Source: Tragulus kanchil (Eukaryota > Chordata > Mammalia > Artiodactyla > Tragulidae). Taken from it: DNA of 64,000 nt. The stretch covers positions 140,389,301-140,453,300 of the forward strand of contig JAIOJX010000025.1 in assembly GCA_022376925.1 (NCBI GenBank), given 5' to 3'. Positions 10,041-20,792 of this stretch are shown here, one piece after another. The position numbers and the translations under genes are program-made. The number at the start of each line of letters is the position of its first letter. Positions within the stretch are counted from its first letter, which is position 1. Below the pieces are notes generated by a model. The model did not search any database. It had not been told where the DNA came from and saw only the letters and a program-made list of their open reading frames with translations.

Positions 10041-10046
10041 AGTTGC
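10041..10046 (+). repeat. Target-site duplication, right (AGTTGC)
   Basis: Identical to 4017-4022, so the two ends come from a single integration and have not recombined with another provirus. Confidence 0.93.
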
Positions 10047-11076
10047 TCAACTTAATAGAAAGGAATTTCTTCCTAATGTAGCATTAATTTTGGTGTATGG
10101 CAACTAGACGTAAGAGATTAAAGCCTCTTCCATGTATGGTCCTTCTGTGTCCTCCTCCGTCCTTTTCCTTCAGCCAGAAGGATGGAGAAAGCATTCATTG
10201 TCACATAGGGAAATCTTAGCGGTCAGCCCTGAAGGTGGCATGCATTTTCATCATATTCCAGTGACCCAATATTAGAAATATAGTCACATCAGACTTTAAA
10301 GCAGCTTAGAATATAGTCCATGGGGAGAGTGAAGTGACTTTCGGGCATGCAGAGCCAGCCTTATTCACACTGTATTTAAGAAATGGTGAAACTGGATTGT
10401 AAACAAAGGGCTAGATATGGATCATCAGTGATAGCTCATCCAACAGGCAGAGTTAGTATGAACTAGGACACTAGTCAATCCGAGCCAAGTAAAGGTATTC
10501 TTTGAAGTAAGTAAATGCTTTGTATTATAGGTAAACCATCAAATATGTTATCATGGGGAAAGTAACAATTTTTAATACAGAGTTTATATGTCATGATGAT
10601 TTATGATTAACACGTGAGAATGCACCATGAATTATCTTTTTAAATCTTAAGCCTTTGAAGGAATGCATGCCTACCTTAACACTGTATGGACTGGCTGTTT
10701 ATGAGGAGGCAGTGCTAGTCATTGTGGGATGGAGGGCTGCAGTCCAGACCATTAGGCAGAGGGAGAGAGCAGACTGGGCAGAATGACAGCAGGGGATTTT
10801 ACATGAGAGTTATAATATTTAGAACAGGTCTTAGTGCTGACTTCACTAGTCATGGAATTGTAGGCAAGAAATTTCATCTCTCTGAGTAAAATGTACTCCT
10901 GATAAGTGAGGGGACAAGACTCGTTATTTTTAAGGCTCTTTCCAGTGTTAAAGACAGCCTGTCTAAGTCAGGCATTCTAATTATAATCCCACAGTATAAA
11001 CAGAAATTCAATAAATGTGGTTCTTTCTGAGCAAAGCCAATGGATGGCTAGCAGGCCCTATGGACAGGTAGCACTT
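10047..11076. other. Unique sequence right of the ERV
   Basis: No gene, RNA gene or recognised repeat. Composition is ordinary for ruminant intergenic DNA. Confidence 0.55.
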
Positions 11077-11419
11077 AAAAGGCTTTAAACAGGGCTTCCC
11101 TGGTGGTCCAGTGGGTAAGGACACCACTTTGCAGTGCAATGGGAGTTGGTTCGATCCCTGGCCTGGGAAGATCCCACGTGCCGCAGAGTGGCTGGACTGA
11201 TGTGTCCAATTACTTAGCCAGAGCTCTGGAGCGCATGCGCCCAGAGCTGGTGCTCTGGGACAACAGATGCCACTGCGATGGGAGGCCCACAGGGGTCAAA
11301 GAACAAAGATGGATGAAACTAGACAAACGAAAGACCAGTGGAAGTGGCCCGTCCACCCCCCTCACTCCCCACCCCCGCCAAAATAAATAAATAAATAAAT
11401 GTTAAAAAAAAGGCTTTAA
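11077..11419 (+). mobile_element. CHR-type tRNA-Glu SINE, full length, with TSD
   Basis: Head 'gggcttccctggtggtcc' with tRNA-like B box 'ggttcgatccc', a body with an inverted repeat, and an A-rich AAATA tail. Element about 11092-11407, flanked by AAAAGGCTTTAA at 11077-11088 and 11408-11419. Frames inside it are not genes. Confidence 0.88.
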
Positions 11420-11904
11420 GCATGGTTAACTCAGTTACTCCTTTTTATGACATGCAATGAAGAAAGGATAAGAATTTTTCAGTTGCATCTGCACGTAACT
11501 ATAATAGCACTTCTCAAAATTTCTGGAATCTTGTTCCATTTCACACTTCTTATTTTTTGTGATTTGTTTTAATCGGTAATGGTGTGTCATCAACAAATAT
11601 ATTCTGTTTCTGATTCCTCCCACTTAAGTGTAAGGCAGACATTTTGGCTGTTTCCTTAGTGTTGTACTTCCAACATTTAAAACAGTACCTAGCACGTAGT
11701 AGACTATTAGCTAAATATTTATTGAAGGAGCACATGCAATATGAAACCATGGAGACTTCAGAGTAATCAAGAGAGTTTCTAAGGAGGAGAAGATGACTTT
11801 TATTTTTTGCAAGTTGGATATGAATAGCTTTTTGAGAACAGCAAAATGAGTATTAGCATTGCTTTTCTAACTCACTGGAAATAAATCCAGACTAGAGAAG
11901 GACA
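11420..11904. other. Unique AT-rich sequence
   Basis: No feature supported here. Confidence 0.5.
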
Positions 11905-12222
11905 AAGAGATCAAACCAGTCAATCCTAAAGGAAATCAACTCTGAATACTCATTGGAAGGACTGTTGCTGGAGCTGGAGCTCCAGTACTTTGACAACCTG
12001 GTGCGAAGAGACAAGTTGTTGGAAAAGACTGATACTGGGGAAGATTGAGGGCAAGAGGGAAAGAGGGTGACAGGGTGAGATGATTGGTTAGCATCACTGA
12101 CTCAGTGGACATGAGTGTGAGCACCTCTGGGAGATCGTGAAGGCCTGGGAAACCTGGCGTGCTGCAGTTCTCGAGGTGGCAAAGAGCTGGACACAACTTA
12201 GCAACTGAACAACAGCAACAAC
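11905..12222 (+). mobile_element. BovB LINE 3' end, sense
   Basis: Reads 'caatcctaaaggaaatcaac', then 'ggaaggactgttgctg', then 'gagctccagtactttg', then 'actcagtggacatgag', and ends 'caactgaacaacagcaac'. This is the order of the BovB 3' end and is also seen at 18,890-19,200. Truncated and non-coding. Confidence 0.82.
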
Positions 12223-13207
12223 AGAGAAGGATATATCATTTGGTTGGGGCAATTTTTCGTAAGTTTGAAACTTTTTAAACCTCTGAAATAAAAGAAAACT
12301 GTCTTGAAAGATAGATAACATCACATAAAATCCTTTCAATAGGGACTATTCTAACAATATTTAAATAGGAGGTTAATAGAGTTTTGTTTTTAAGTTTCAG
12401 GATGAATTTTCATGAAGATTCTAATTTAATTCAAAAACAGCAAGCACAAATAATTCTTAATCTGCTCAGAATGAAGGTAACAGTACATACAAATCTCCAT
12501 GTCCCCTACTTCAAATCAACATCTAATTATCAATGTTGGTATATTATTCTAAATTCTAATTCTTAGAATTCTAGACCACTGTTTAATCATGATGGATTGT
12601 GATGGCAGCATCATTTGTAGTGAAGGCTATGATCTGCTGTGATTCCTCTGCAAAATTGTTATGATGAATCACACTTGTCAATGATTTTTGAATGAGACAA
12701 ATCCAAAACTAATTTGCTATCTGCAATCTAGATGTAATTGGCTATGTATCATAAATCTTCCATGAAAATATTCTACAGTTCTATTTTTGTCAACAAACAA
12801 AAGTGTTCTTCATAGTTCACTCCCCAAGAAAAACAATAGAGTATAATTAGAAGGGAAGGGAGAAGGTTCACCGTTGACTTGAATATAAAAATGCCTTGGC
12901 CAAATGGGCTACACCAATGAATCTCTTATCTTAATTATTGTAAATTGCATCTCTCTATTGTTGGTCCAGGGACTCACTACCTTAATACAGCCATAAAATA
13001 TGTTATCTTCATGGTAAATTGTGGAAATTAAACAGTGCTTATAGAGTGCTCTAGAATGTGAAAATTACATTTATTATGTTTATGTTAAAATTGATGAAAA
13101 GTTCAATTTCAAAATACTGAGGGGACAAAAGTAGAATTCATTATTGCAGTACAGTTGAACATAATATGTAAACAATTTTTTGTTTTATTTATTGAAGGGA
13201 GTCTTGT
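12223..13207. other. Unique AT-rich sequence
   Basis: No gene or recognisable repeat. Confidence 0.5.
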
Positions 13208-13410
13208 GCTATGTGTGCTTGGTTGCTTTAGTCATCCCTGTGGACTGTACATGCCAGGCTCCTCGGTCCATGGGAGTCTCCAGGCACGAATACTGCTGAG
13301 GGTTGCCATGGCCTCCTCCAAGGGATCTTCCCAACCAAGGATTGAATTTGTGGCTCTTGTATCTCCTCCATTGCAGGCAGATTCTTTACCACTGAGCCAC
13401 CAGGGAAGCT
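13208..13410 (-). mobile_element. Bov-tA SINE, antisense
   Basis: Begins with the 3' block 'gctttagtcatccctgtgg' and ends with the tRNA-like head in reverse, 'ccactgagccaccagggaagc'. Moderately diverged. Confidence 0.85.
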
Positions 13411-13528
13411 AGTAGCTAATTAACTATGATATAAACAAAACACAGACAAAAGATATATTTTCAAATCACATAGAGTCAAGAAAGCTTTGTACCAGGGCAT
13501 ACCAACTACAGCACAGACTTCGGGGAGA

Positions 13529-13545
13529 GTGTGTGTGTGTGTGTA
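13529..13545. repeat. (GT)n microsatellite, short
   Basis: Eight GT units. Confidence 0.9.
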
Positions 13546-15086
13546 TGAGATCTGTATATAGAGAATCCTTGTTTGAAATGAGAAGTACTTGAAAAATTCT
13601 GCATGAGTATAAACCTAACATTCCTCTTTTTAAAAAATGATTTAAAATGGTTTTTTCCCCTCAGTTAGTGGGTCAGTAATCTCTTTCTCCTATGTATGAA
13701 GCACACCACTCTTTGTTGGACTTCTAGCATCTATATAATGCATCTTTTCCAAATATAAGAAAGAAAACATTTTGGCCAAAGTTCAGAAAGTATAAATAAA
13801 CTACTTCTCAGAAGAAAACCATATCTCCTCTGAGATAAAAGTATCTAATCATAGATCTCATTTCTTTTCTCCATAGTACATTCCTTTGTGCTATTCTTCA
13901 TCTAATCCTTCCTTCTTAAACTAGCCTCATATAATAACATCATCAATAATACTTAGCACTGATATAGTGCATTACATTTTCAAAGTACTGAACAAATTTT
14001 AAATAATTGATGCATACTGAGAGAAGTCAACAGAAGTACAGGGCTTCCAGATTCTTACGAGATGAACAACAATACTTAATTATTAATTTTTGGATGATGT
14101 GGTTTGTTTAATCTATTTTTTAAAGTATTTTTTGCCTTGTCATATAAGGGGAATAATGTTCACAGTGAGGAACTCTATGAGCCTATGACTGGATTTTACA
14201 GATGATTAAATGCTGCAGTTTTAGCTGAGGCTTTTGATAAGTGCTAGAGCCATTTATGACCTCATATACTACTCCACTGTGGAACAGTAAGTCTTAAATA
14301 ACATCAACCATGTGCTTTTACTGAAAAGAGGAGAAAGAAGAGTAAAAGTCCCTTTCAGATGAAGACAAAATACATGTAGAGACCCCTATGGAAATATACA
14401 TATATATAAATAAAATTATATTTAGTGAAAGTTTTGTAATGAATTTGGGAACAAGGGTATCACTTGACACCTGTCTAGGTAGCTGTTGGATAGAAAACCT
14501 ATGAAGAGATATGAAGGCATATTTCTGTTATCTATAGGCATAAAAGTGCACTGGGTTTATAACAGGTCCTGGCATTAATCACTGCCATATAGAGTACTTG
14601 CACCTCCACACAAAGTGACTGGACGACACTTAGAGTGTTTATCTGCTTGTATTGAATGTGGTCTTTCTAAGTGAATAGTTTGCAAAACATCACATCTAAA
14701 TACAGTGTTGAATTGACAGTTTTGTGCCTAAGGTGTGCATAGTCAGAGCCATTCATTGTGCAAATATGGTCAGAGCAGTACCAGTGTTTAAGGGTACAAA
14801 CTTGTAACAAGTAGTGAGTGAGCAATAGAGATCTACAGCACTGTGTAAGGAATATAGACAATGATATTGTACTATACTTATGTAATGTGATAAATATCAC
14901 CAAATCAGCAATCATATTATAATATTAAATATATCTAAGCAACATGATGTATACCTTTAACTTATACATATGTTAAATATATTTCATGAAAAAGTGAAAA
15001 AAGAAAAAAAAAACTAAAGAAAACCATCTGAAAACCATCTATATGGCTTTAGAATGTATGTAACAGAATGTAAATTGCTTCTCAAG
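13546..15086. other. Unique AT-rich sequence
   Basis: Several A/T runs and an (AT) stretch near 14,398-14,420. No gene or repeat family recognised. Confidence 0.5.
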
Positions 15087-15197
15087 ACTTCCCCAGTGGT
15101 CTAGTGGTTAAGACTCTGTGCTCCCACTGCAGTAGGCATGGGTTCAGTCCCTGGTTGGGGGACTAAGTCCCACATGCCACGTTCCTCCCCCTGAAAA
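15087..15197 (+). mobile_element. CHR-type SINE, short diverged copy
   Basis: Starts 'cttccccagtggtctagtgg', has a B-box-like 'gggttcagtccc' and the body 'gggggactaagtcccacatgcc', then a short A-rich tail. A different subfamily from the full-length copy at 11,092. Confidence 0.7.
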
Positions 15198-15279
15198 AAA
15201 GATTCTTGGTTTTCAGGCTGCCAGTTAAAATATGTTCATTGAGTGTCAAAAATTGTAATTGAGAGGAGAGTACAGATGC

Positions 15280-15745
15280 AAGGTTGATAAAATGCATTTA
15301 AATTAAGAAATAAGCAGGTAAAAACAGTCACATCCATATACAGTTTAATATATATAAGCCTCTTGGTAACCACAAACCAAAAATCTGTAGTATATTTACT
15401 ACAGATTCGACTTATAACAAAGTAAGTATTTGACTTGGCCATCACAAGTCAAATAATTCCTTTAAATGTATGTGAACTAAATATTGTAACTGAAAGACAC
15501 AGAGTGGCTGGATGAGTACAGAACTAGACATGTATGTGTGTGTATATATATGTGTGTGTGTCTGTGTGTATATGTATGTGTATATATATATATGTATATA
15601 CTGCCTACAAGACACTCACTTCAGATCTAAAGATACACAGACTGAAAGATAAGGGATTTGAAACAGTATTTCATGCAAGTAAAAGTCAACAGGAAGGTGG
15701 GCTAGCAATACTTCTTTCAGACAAGTCCTGGTATGGGAGCACCAT
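15280..15745 (+). mobile_element. L1 LINE fragment (5' part of ORF2 region), sense
   Basis: The order 'cctcttggtaaccacaaaccaaaaatc', 'aaatgtatgtgaactaaat', 'ctgcctacaagacactcacttcag', 'agaaggtgggctagcaatactt'-like text follows the region before and at the endonuclease domain of mammalian L1 ORF2. A TG/TA microsatellite (15,531-15,600) has expanded in its middle. Many disruptions, non-coding. Confidence 0.65.
15531..15600. repeat. Compound (TG)n(TA)n microsatellite
   Basis: Alternating TG and TA blocks over 70 bp. Likely polymorphic. Open frames across it are artefacts of the repeat. Confidence 0.9.
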
Positions 15746-16374
15746 GAACAGATACTACGTCCTGTCAAGCATTTATTGCCAGACCTATTACTGAACAAAC
15801 CTTCAGATAATTATAGCCTCTGGCCTTAAAGTCCTCTCACTGAGATTCTAGAAATTACTGAGTAGAGAGAAGCTGTCCACTATTTCTTGTCCAGTTACTG
15901 AGCCACATTACCCACGGACATAATGCAGGTTGGTTTTGTGCCACTCAGGGAGAGAAAAATCACAGACACACACACAAAATTTTCATTTTAATAAAATCAG
16001 GAGGGACTGTAGCACTAACTGATCCGTATCAATTCTAAAATTCTTCTAACATTTTGCTTAGAATTTTCATGTTCTGGAATGGAGTATGTGTCTTGATTCT
16101 GTAATCTAGGAACAACCAAGGCCCTTTGAAATAAGCTGGTTGTGCTTTTGCAAGGACAGCTACCTTGGAAATTCTGTGGGTTTTCTACATATCAGATTTA
16201 AAATTTCCACATGCATTATAAGCTGTATCCCAATTGAGACCTGCTTATTTCTATAGACTTAATAATTGGCATTTTTGATATGTCAGGATGCTGTTAGACA
16301 GCAACATTAAGATTTTCAGGAGTTCATTTGTCTGAGATCTACTAAGAAATGATTCAGTCCTTTAAGAGATCTTA

Positions 16375-16645
16375 ATACATAGAAAACAAACTCATGGATT
16401 CCAAGGAGGAAAAGGGAGGGGAGGGAGGGATGAATTAGGAGTATGAGATTAATAGATACAAACTACTATATGTAAAATAGTTAAGAAACAAGAATGTACT
16501 GTATTGCATGGGAAAATACATTCAATAGTTATAATAACCTGTAATTGAAAATAATCTGAGAAAATATATAACTGAATCAATTTGATTACACCTGAAACTA
16601 ACACGATATTATAAATCAACTATACTTCAACTTAAAAATAGAGGA
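16375..16645 (+). mobile_element. L1 3' untranslated region, sense
   Basis: A G-rich run 'gggaggggagggagggatgaatt' is followed by 'acactactatatgtaaaatag'-like text, 'caggtaattg', and 'attataaatcaactatacttcaa', the usual order of ruminant L1 3' ends. It ends in an A-rich stretch. Confidence 0.75.
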
Positions 16646-16920
16646 CTTAACAATGATCTCATAGATCTTTGATCCTAAAGCAAAGTATTTAGTAACAGAA
16701 TCTTTTACTTGTTTGAGAGTCTGGGAATGTGGTTTTAATTTTCAAGCTAAAAATTTACAAAATTCCTGAGCTCTTTACATTCACACTGCATGTTGCTTGG
16801 AAGCTGGACAGTCCTTTAGCCTACATTTTTCTAGTAGAACCTCACAACAAACAGTGAAAAGCAACTACATGTTTTCAGCAATTTCCTTGGACATCTCATT
16901 AAGTTATACTCCCAAGTTCC

Positions 16921-17205
16921 TGAGGTATATATATATTGAAAAAATTTCTGACCTCTTTTATTGGTCTTTCATTTATTTATTTTCATCCATATTTGTTCTT
17001 TGGCCTATGGGGGCCTCACATTGCAGTGGCCTCTCCTGTTGCAGAGCACCGGCTCTGGGTGCATGCGCTCCAGAGCGCTGGCACTTAATTGGATGCACTG
17101 GTCCAGCTGCTCTGCGGCATGCGGGATCTTCCCGTGAGAGGGATTGAACCAGCACCCCTTGCAGTGCAAGGCAGACTCTTTACCAGGGAAGCCCTTGAGG
17201 TATAT
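16921..17205 (-). mobile_element. CHR-type SINE, antisense, with TSD
   Basis: Element about 16931-17195: antisense A-rich tail, then 'ttggcctatgggggcctcac', the inverted-repeat body and the head 'accagggaagccc'. Direct repeat TGAGGTATAT at 16921-16930 and 17196-17205. A deletion removed part of the head ('ctctttaccagggaagc'). Confidence 0.85.
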
Positions 17206-17419
17206 TTTTTAACTTTCAGATTACATGTGGCAGTTTTACTAAATGTGACAGAATTTCCCAGCAATGCTCACTTAGCTCGCTTTTATGTCATGGTTGCCAT
17301 GCAGTCTTTCCAGCTTCCTCTAATTGTACCTTACTACCTATCTCCTGGTCTCTAAATCAATAGATCACATTTTTGCTTCAGCAGCACCCCGTTTTCAGTA
17401 TGTAATTTTCTCATCTGCT

Positions 17420-17657
17420 ATCTATAGGCTTAATTTCCCAGCTGGCTCAGTGGTAAAGAGTTGTCCTACAATGCAGGAGATCCCGGTTTGATCCCTGGAT
17501 CAGAAAGATTCCCTGGAGAAGCAAATGGCAACCCACTCCAGTATTCTTGACTTACAGATCCAACGGACAGAGGAGCCTGGCAGGCTATAGTCTGTGAGGT
17601 CTCAAAAGAGTTGAACATGACTTACCAACTAATCAACATCAGCAACAACATCTATAG
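17420..17657 (+). mobile_element. Bov-tA SINE, sense, with TSD
   Basis: Element 17428-17649, with tRNA-like head 'ggctcagtggtaaagag', B box 'ggtttgatccc', and body 'ggcaacccactccagtattc'. Flanked by ATCTATAG at 17420-17427 and 17650-17657. Confidence 0.88.
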
Positions 17658-17933
17658 CCAGAAAAGTAATATGTAACAAGCAACCACAAAACTGTGACAA
17701 ATGACCTTAAGAATTTCTGATTATATAAATAGAATTCCTCTTACAGCAACTCTGCTGGTTACGCCTGGGTGCTGCCTCATTATCAGAGGATTTAGCATGG
17801 TCTTAACTGCTCCTTATGTCTCCTATCTTTAATCAGGCTAGCCTAGATATGTCTTCTCATGGCAGTTATAGACGGCAAGTGTGAAAGTGAGCCCAATTGT
17901 ATTACTCCATTTAAATCTTTTCTTTTCATCGTA

Positions 17934-18154
17934 TTTGTTAATGGTAAGTCGATCAAGCATGTCCAGCTCTTTACAACTCCAGCGACTGCAGCCTGCCAGG
18001 ATGCCCTGTCCATGGAACTCTCCAGGCAAGAACACTGGAGTGGGTTGCCATGCCCTTCTCCAGGGGATCTTCCTGACCCAGGGATAGATTGTTGATCTGT
18101 ATTTCAGGCAGACTTTTTACTGTCTGAACCACCAGGGAAGCCCGTTTGTTAGTG
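17934..18154 (-). mobile_element. Bov-tA SINE, antisense, with TSD
   Basis: Element 17944-18144, with 3' block first and head 'gaaccaccagggaagccc' last. Near-perfect TSD TTTGTTAATG / TTTGTTAGTG. Confidence 0.87.
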
Positions 18155-18349
18155 CATCGTTAACAAAAGAAGTACATGGCTGAATCTAAGGGTGGAAATT
18201 GTGTCTAGTCCTATGTCAGGAGAAAGGGATTGCAAAGTTACATAGCAAAGAATGTAGATACAAAGAAGGGCAAAGAATTGAGGCCATCTCTGCATTCAAG
18301 AGTTTCTTGATGTGGGTGAAAGAGGACAGTGAAAAGCTGACTTAAAACT

Positions 18350-19205
18350 GAACATTCAAAAGCCTTCAGAAAAGTTCATGGCATCTGGTCCCAACACTTT
18401 GTGGCAAATAGATGGTGCAAAAGTGGAAACAATGACAGACTTCTTTTCCTTGGGCTCCAAAATCAGTGTGGACAGTGACTTCATCCATGAAATAAAAAGA
18501 TGCTTGCTCCTTGGAAGGAAAGCTATGACAAAAATAGACAGTGTATTAAAAAGCAAAGACAACACTTTGCTGACAAAGGTCCATATAGTCAAGGGTATGG
18601 TTTTTCCAGTAGTCACGTACAGATGTGAGAGAAGGCTGAGTTGAATGTATGATGCTGGCACCCAAAGCTGATGGGTAGCCTGGAGAGATAGGTTGCCAGG
18701 TAGGTGGGAGGGGGATTTAGAATGGAGGGGACACGTGTATACCTATGGCTGATTCATGCTAATGTATGGCACAACCTGTCACAATATTGTAATTATGCTC
18801 CGACTAAAGCTAATTAATTTTTAAAAAGGCTGAGCACCAAATAACTGATGCTTTTAAATTGTGATACTGGAGAAGACTCTTCGTTTCTTGGACAGCAAGC
18901 AGATCAGACCAATCAATCCTAAAGGAAATCCTGACTATGCATTGGAAGGATGGATGCTGAAGCTGAAGCTCCAGTACTTTGGTCACCTAATGTGAAGAGC
19001 TGATTCACTGGAAAAGACCCTAATGCTGGGAAAGATTGCAGGCAGGAGAAGAAGGGGCAACAGAGGATGAGATCTTTGGATAGTGTCATCGACTCAGTGG
19101 ACATGAGTTTGAGCAAACTCCAGGAAATAGTGAAGGACAGAGATGTGCGGCAGTTCACATGGTCGCAGAGAGCCAGACACGACTTAGCAACTGAAGAACA
19201 ACAGT
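18350..19205 (+). mobile_element. BovB LINE 3' part, sense, with nested L1 end (second copy 19447-20303)
   Basis: Contains the C-terminal part of the BovB reverse-transcriptase frame, open for 88 codons from 18378 (translated text includes LGRKAMTKIDSVLKSKDN), typical of BovB. It is then split at 18640 by an L1 end and continues 'gatactggagaagactcttcg' from about 18855 to the 3' end. Inactive. Confidence 0.85.
18632..18834 (+). mobile_element. 5'-truncated L1 3' end nested in BovB, with TSD (copy at 19730-19932)
   Basis: Insert 18641-18825: 'aggtgggagggggatttag', 'acacgtgtatacctatggctgattcatg', 'cacaatattgtaattatgc', then an A-rich end. Flanked by AAGGCTGAG at 18632-18640 and 18826-18834, so it is a target-primed reverse-transcription insertion into an existing BovB. 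Confidence 0.85.
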
Positions 19206-20462
19206 AACTGAAATCTATCTATTCTAGATCTTTTGACTCCAATTTTTCTGGTTTTTATACATAAGACCAATAAACAGTGCACATAAAATTAAGAGTTTCT
19301 TATGTGGATGAAAGAGGACTAGTGAAAAGCTGACTTACATAGCAAAGAATGTAGATACAAAGAAGGGCAAAGAATTGAGGCCATCTCTGCATTCAAGAGT
19401 TTCTTGATGTGGGTGAAAGAGGACAGTGAAAAGCTGACTTAAAACTGAACATTCAAAAGCCTTCAGAAAAGTTCATGGCATCTGGTCCCAACACTTTGTG
19501 GCAAATAGATGGTGCAAAAGTGGAAACAATGACAGACTTCTTTTCCTTGGGCTCCAAAATCAGTGTGGACAGTGACTTCATCCATGAAATAAAAAGATGC
19601 TTGCTCCTTGGAAGGAAAGCTATGACAAAAATAGACAGTGTTTTAAAAAAGCAAAGACAACACTTTGCTGACAAAGGTCCATATAGTCAAGGGTATGGTT
19701 TTTCCAGTAGTCACGTACAGATGTGAGAGAAGGCTGAGTTGAATGTATGATGCTGGCACCCAAAGCTGATGGGTAGCCTGGAGAGATAGGTTGCCAGGTA
19801 GGTGGGAGGGGGATTTAGAATGGAGGGGACACGTGTATACCTATGGCTGATTCATGCTAATGTATGGCACAACCTGTCACAATATTGTAATTATGCTCCG
19901 ACTAAAGCTAATTAATTTTTAAAAAGGCTGAGCACCAAATAACTGATGCTTTTAAATTGTGATACTGGAGAAGACTCTTCGTTTCTTGGACAGCAAGCAG
20001 ATCAGACCAATCAATCCTAAAGGAAATCCTGACTATGCATTGGAAGGATGGATGCTGAAGCTGAAGCTCCAGTACTTTGGTCACCTAATGTGAAGAGCTG
20101 ATTCACTGGAAAAGACCCTAATGCTGGGAAAGATTGCAGGCAGGAGAAGAAGGGGCAACAGAGGATGAGATCTTTGGATAGTGTCATCGACTCAGTGGAC
20201 ATGAGTTTGAGCAAACTCCAGGAAATAGTGAAGGACAGAGATGTGCGGCAGTTCACATGGTCGCAGAGAGCCAGACACGACTTAGCAACTGAAGAACAAC
20301 AGTAACTGAAATCTATCTATTCTAGATCTTTTGACTCCAATTTTTCTGGTTTTTATACATAAGACCAATAAACAGTGCCAGTTACTTTAGTTTATATTTT
20401 ATTAAAACTGTGTATTTCATTCCAGACTTCAAAGTGCTTATAACATTTTGTACATTTAAAAA

Positions 20463-20792
20463 TACTAGTTAAAGGGCTTCCCTGGTGGTCCAGTGGGTAA
20501 GGACACCGCCTTGCAGTGCAAGGGGCGCCGATTCGATCCCTGGCCTGGGAAGATCCCATGTGCCACGGAGCGGCTGGACCGATGTGTCCAATTACCAAGC
20601 CTGAGCTCTGGAGCGCATGTGCCCAGAGCCGGTGCTCTGCGACAACAGAGGCCTCTGCGATGGGAGGCCCACATGGGCCAAAGAACAAAGATGGATGAAA
20701 ATAGATAAATGAAAGACCAATAGAAGTGGCCTGCCCAGCCCCCTTGGGCCTCCCCAACCTGCACCCCCCCAAAAAAAAAAATATTAGTTAAA
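20463..20792 (+). mobile_element. CHR-type SINE, full length, with TSD
   Basis: Element 20474-20781 with intact head, B box and body, and a C-run then A-run tail. TSD TACTAGTTAAA / TATTAGTTAAA (one difference). Frames of 60-129 codons on both strands here are SINE artefacts. Confidence 0.9.

Larger units (their letters stand above)
4017..10046 (+). mobile_element. Endogenous retrovirus, class II (betaretrovirus-like), internally deleted provirus
   Basis: The order is TSD, LTR (4023-4535), tRNA-Lys1,2 PBS, gag, fragmentary pol (integrase only), env transmembrane remnant, polypurine tract, LTR (9528-10040), TSD. Both LTRs are 513 bp, begin TGTG and end CGCA, and differ at three sites (4077 G/A, 4402 T/C, 4430 A/G against the 3' copy), so about 99.4% identical. 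The TSD AGTTGC is perfect at 4017-4022 and 10041-10046. The 4,992-bp interior includes an apparent 1,157-bp gag duplication that may be an assembly artefact. Without it the provirus would be about 4.9 kb, roughly half a complete betaretrovirus. No intact product other than a partial Gag is predicted. Class II assignment rests on the lysine PBS, 6-bp TSD, Gag capsid pattern and integrase C-terminus. Confidence 0.95.
18238..20379. repeat. Tandem direct duplication, period ~1097 bp
   Basis: Sequence 18238-19281 recurs at 19335-20379 (offset 1097, then 1098 after an A/T-run indel at 'gtattaaaaagc' vs 'gttttaaaaaagc'). Between the copies (19282-19334) is a degraded 46-bp replica of 18298-18345 with substitutions and indels. 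Both copies carry the same BovB with the same nested L1 end, which excludes independent insertions. Confidence 0.93.

Noticed and set aside
11092..11180. tRNA-like sequences with B boxes at SINE heads
   Set aside because: The heads of Bov-tA and CHR SINEs derive from tRNA-Glu but lack a full cloverleaf and are followed by SINE bodies, so they are not tRNA genes.
18378..18644. 88-codon frame with reverse-transcriptase-like text
   Set aside because: It is a C-terminal fragment of BovB ORF2, truncated and ending inside a nested L1 piece, so it is annotated as LINE and not as a gene.
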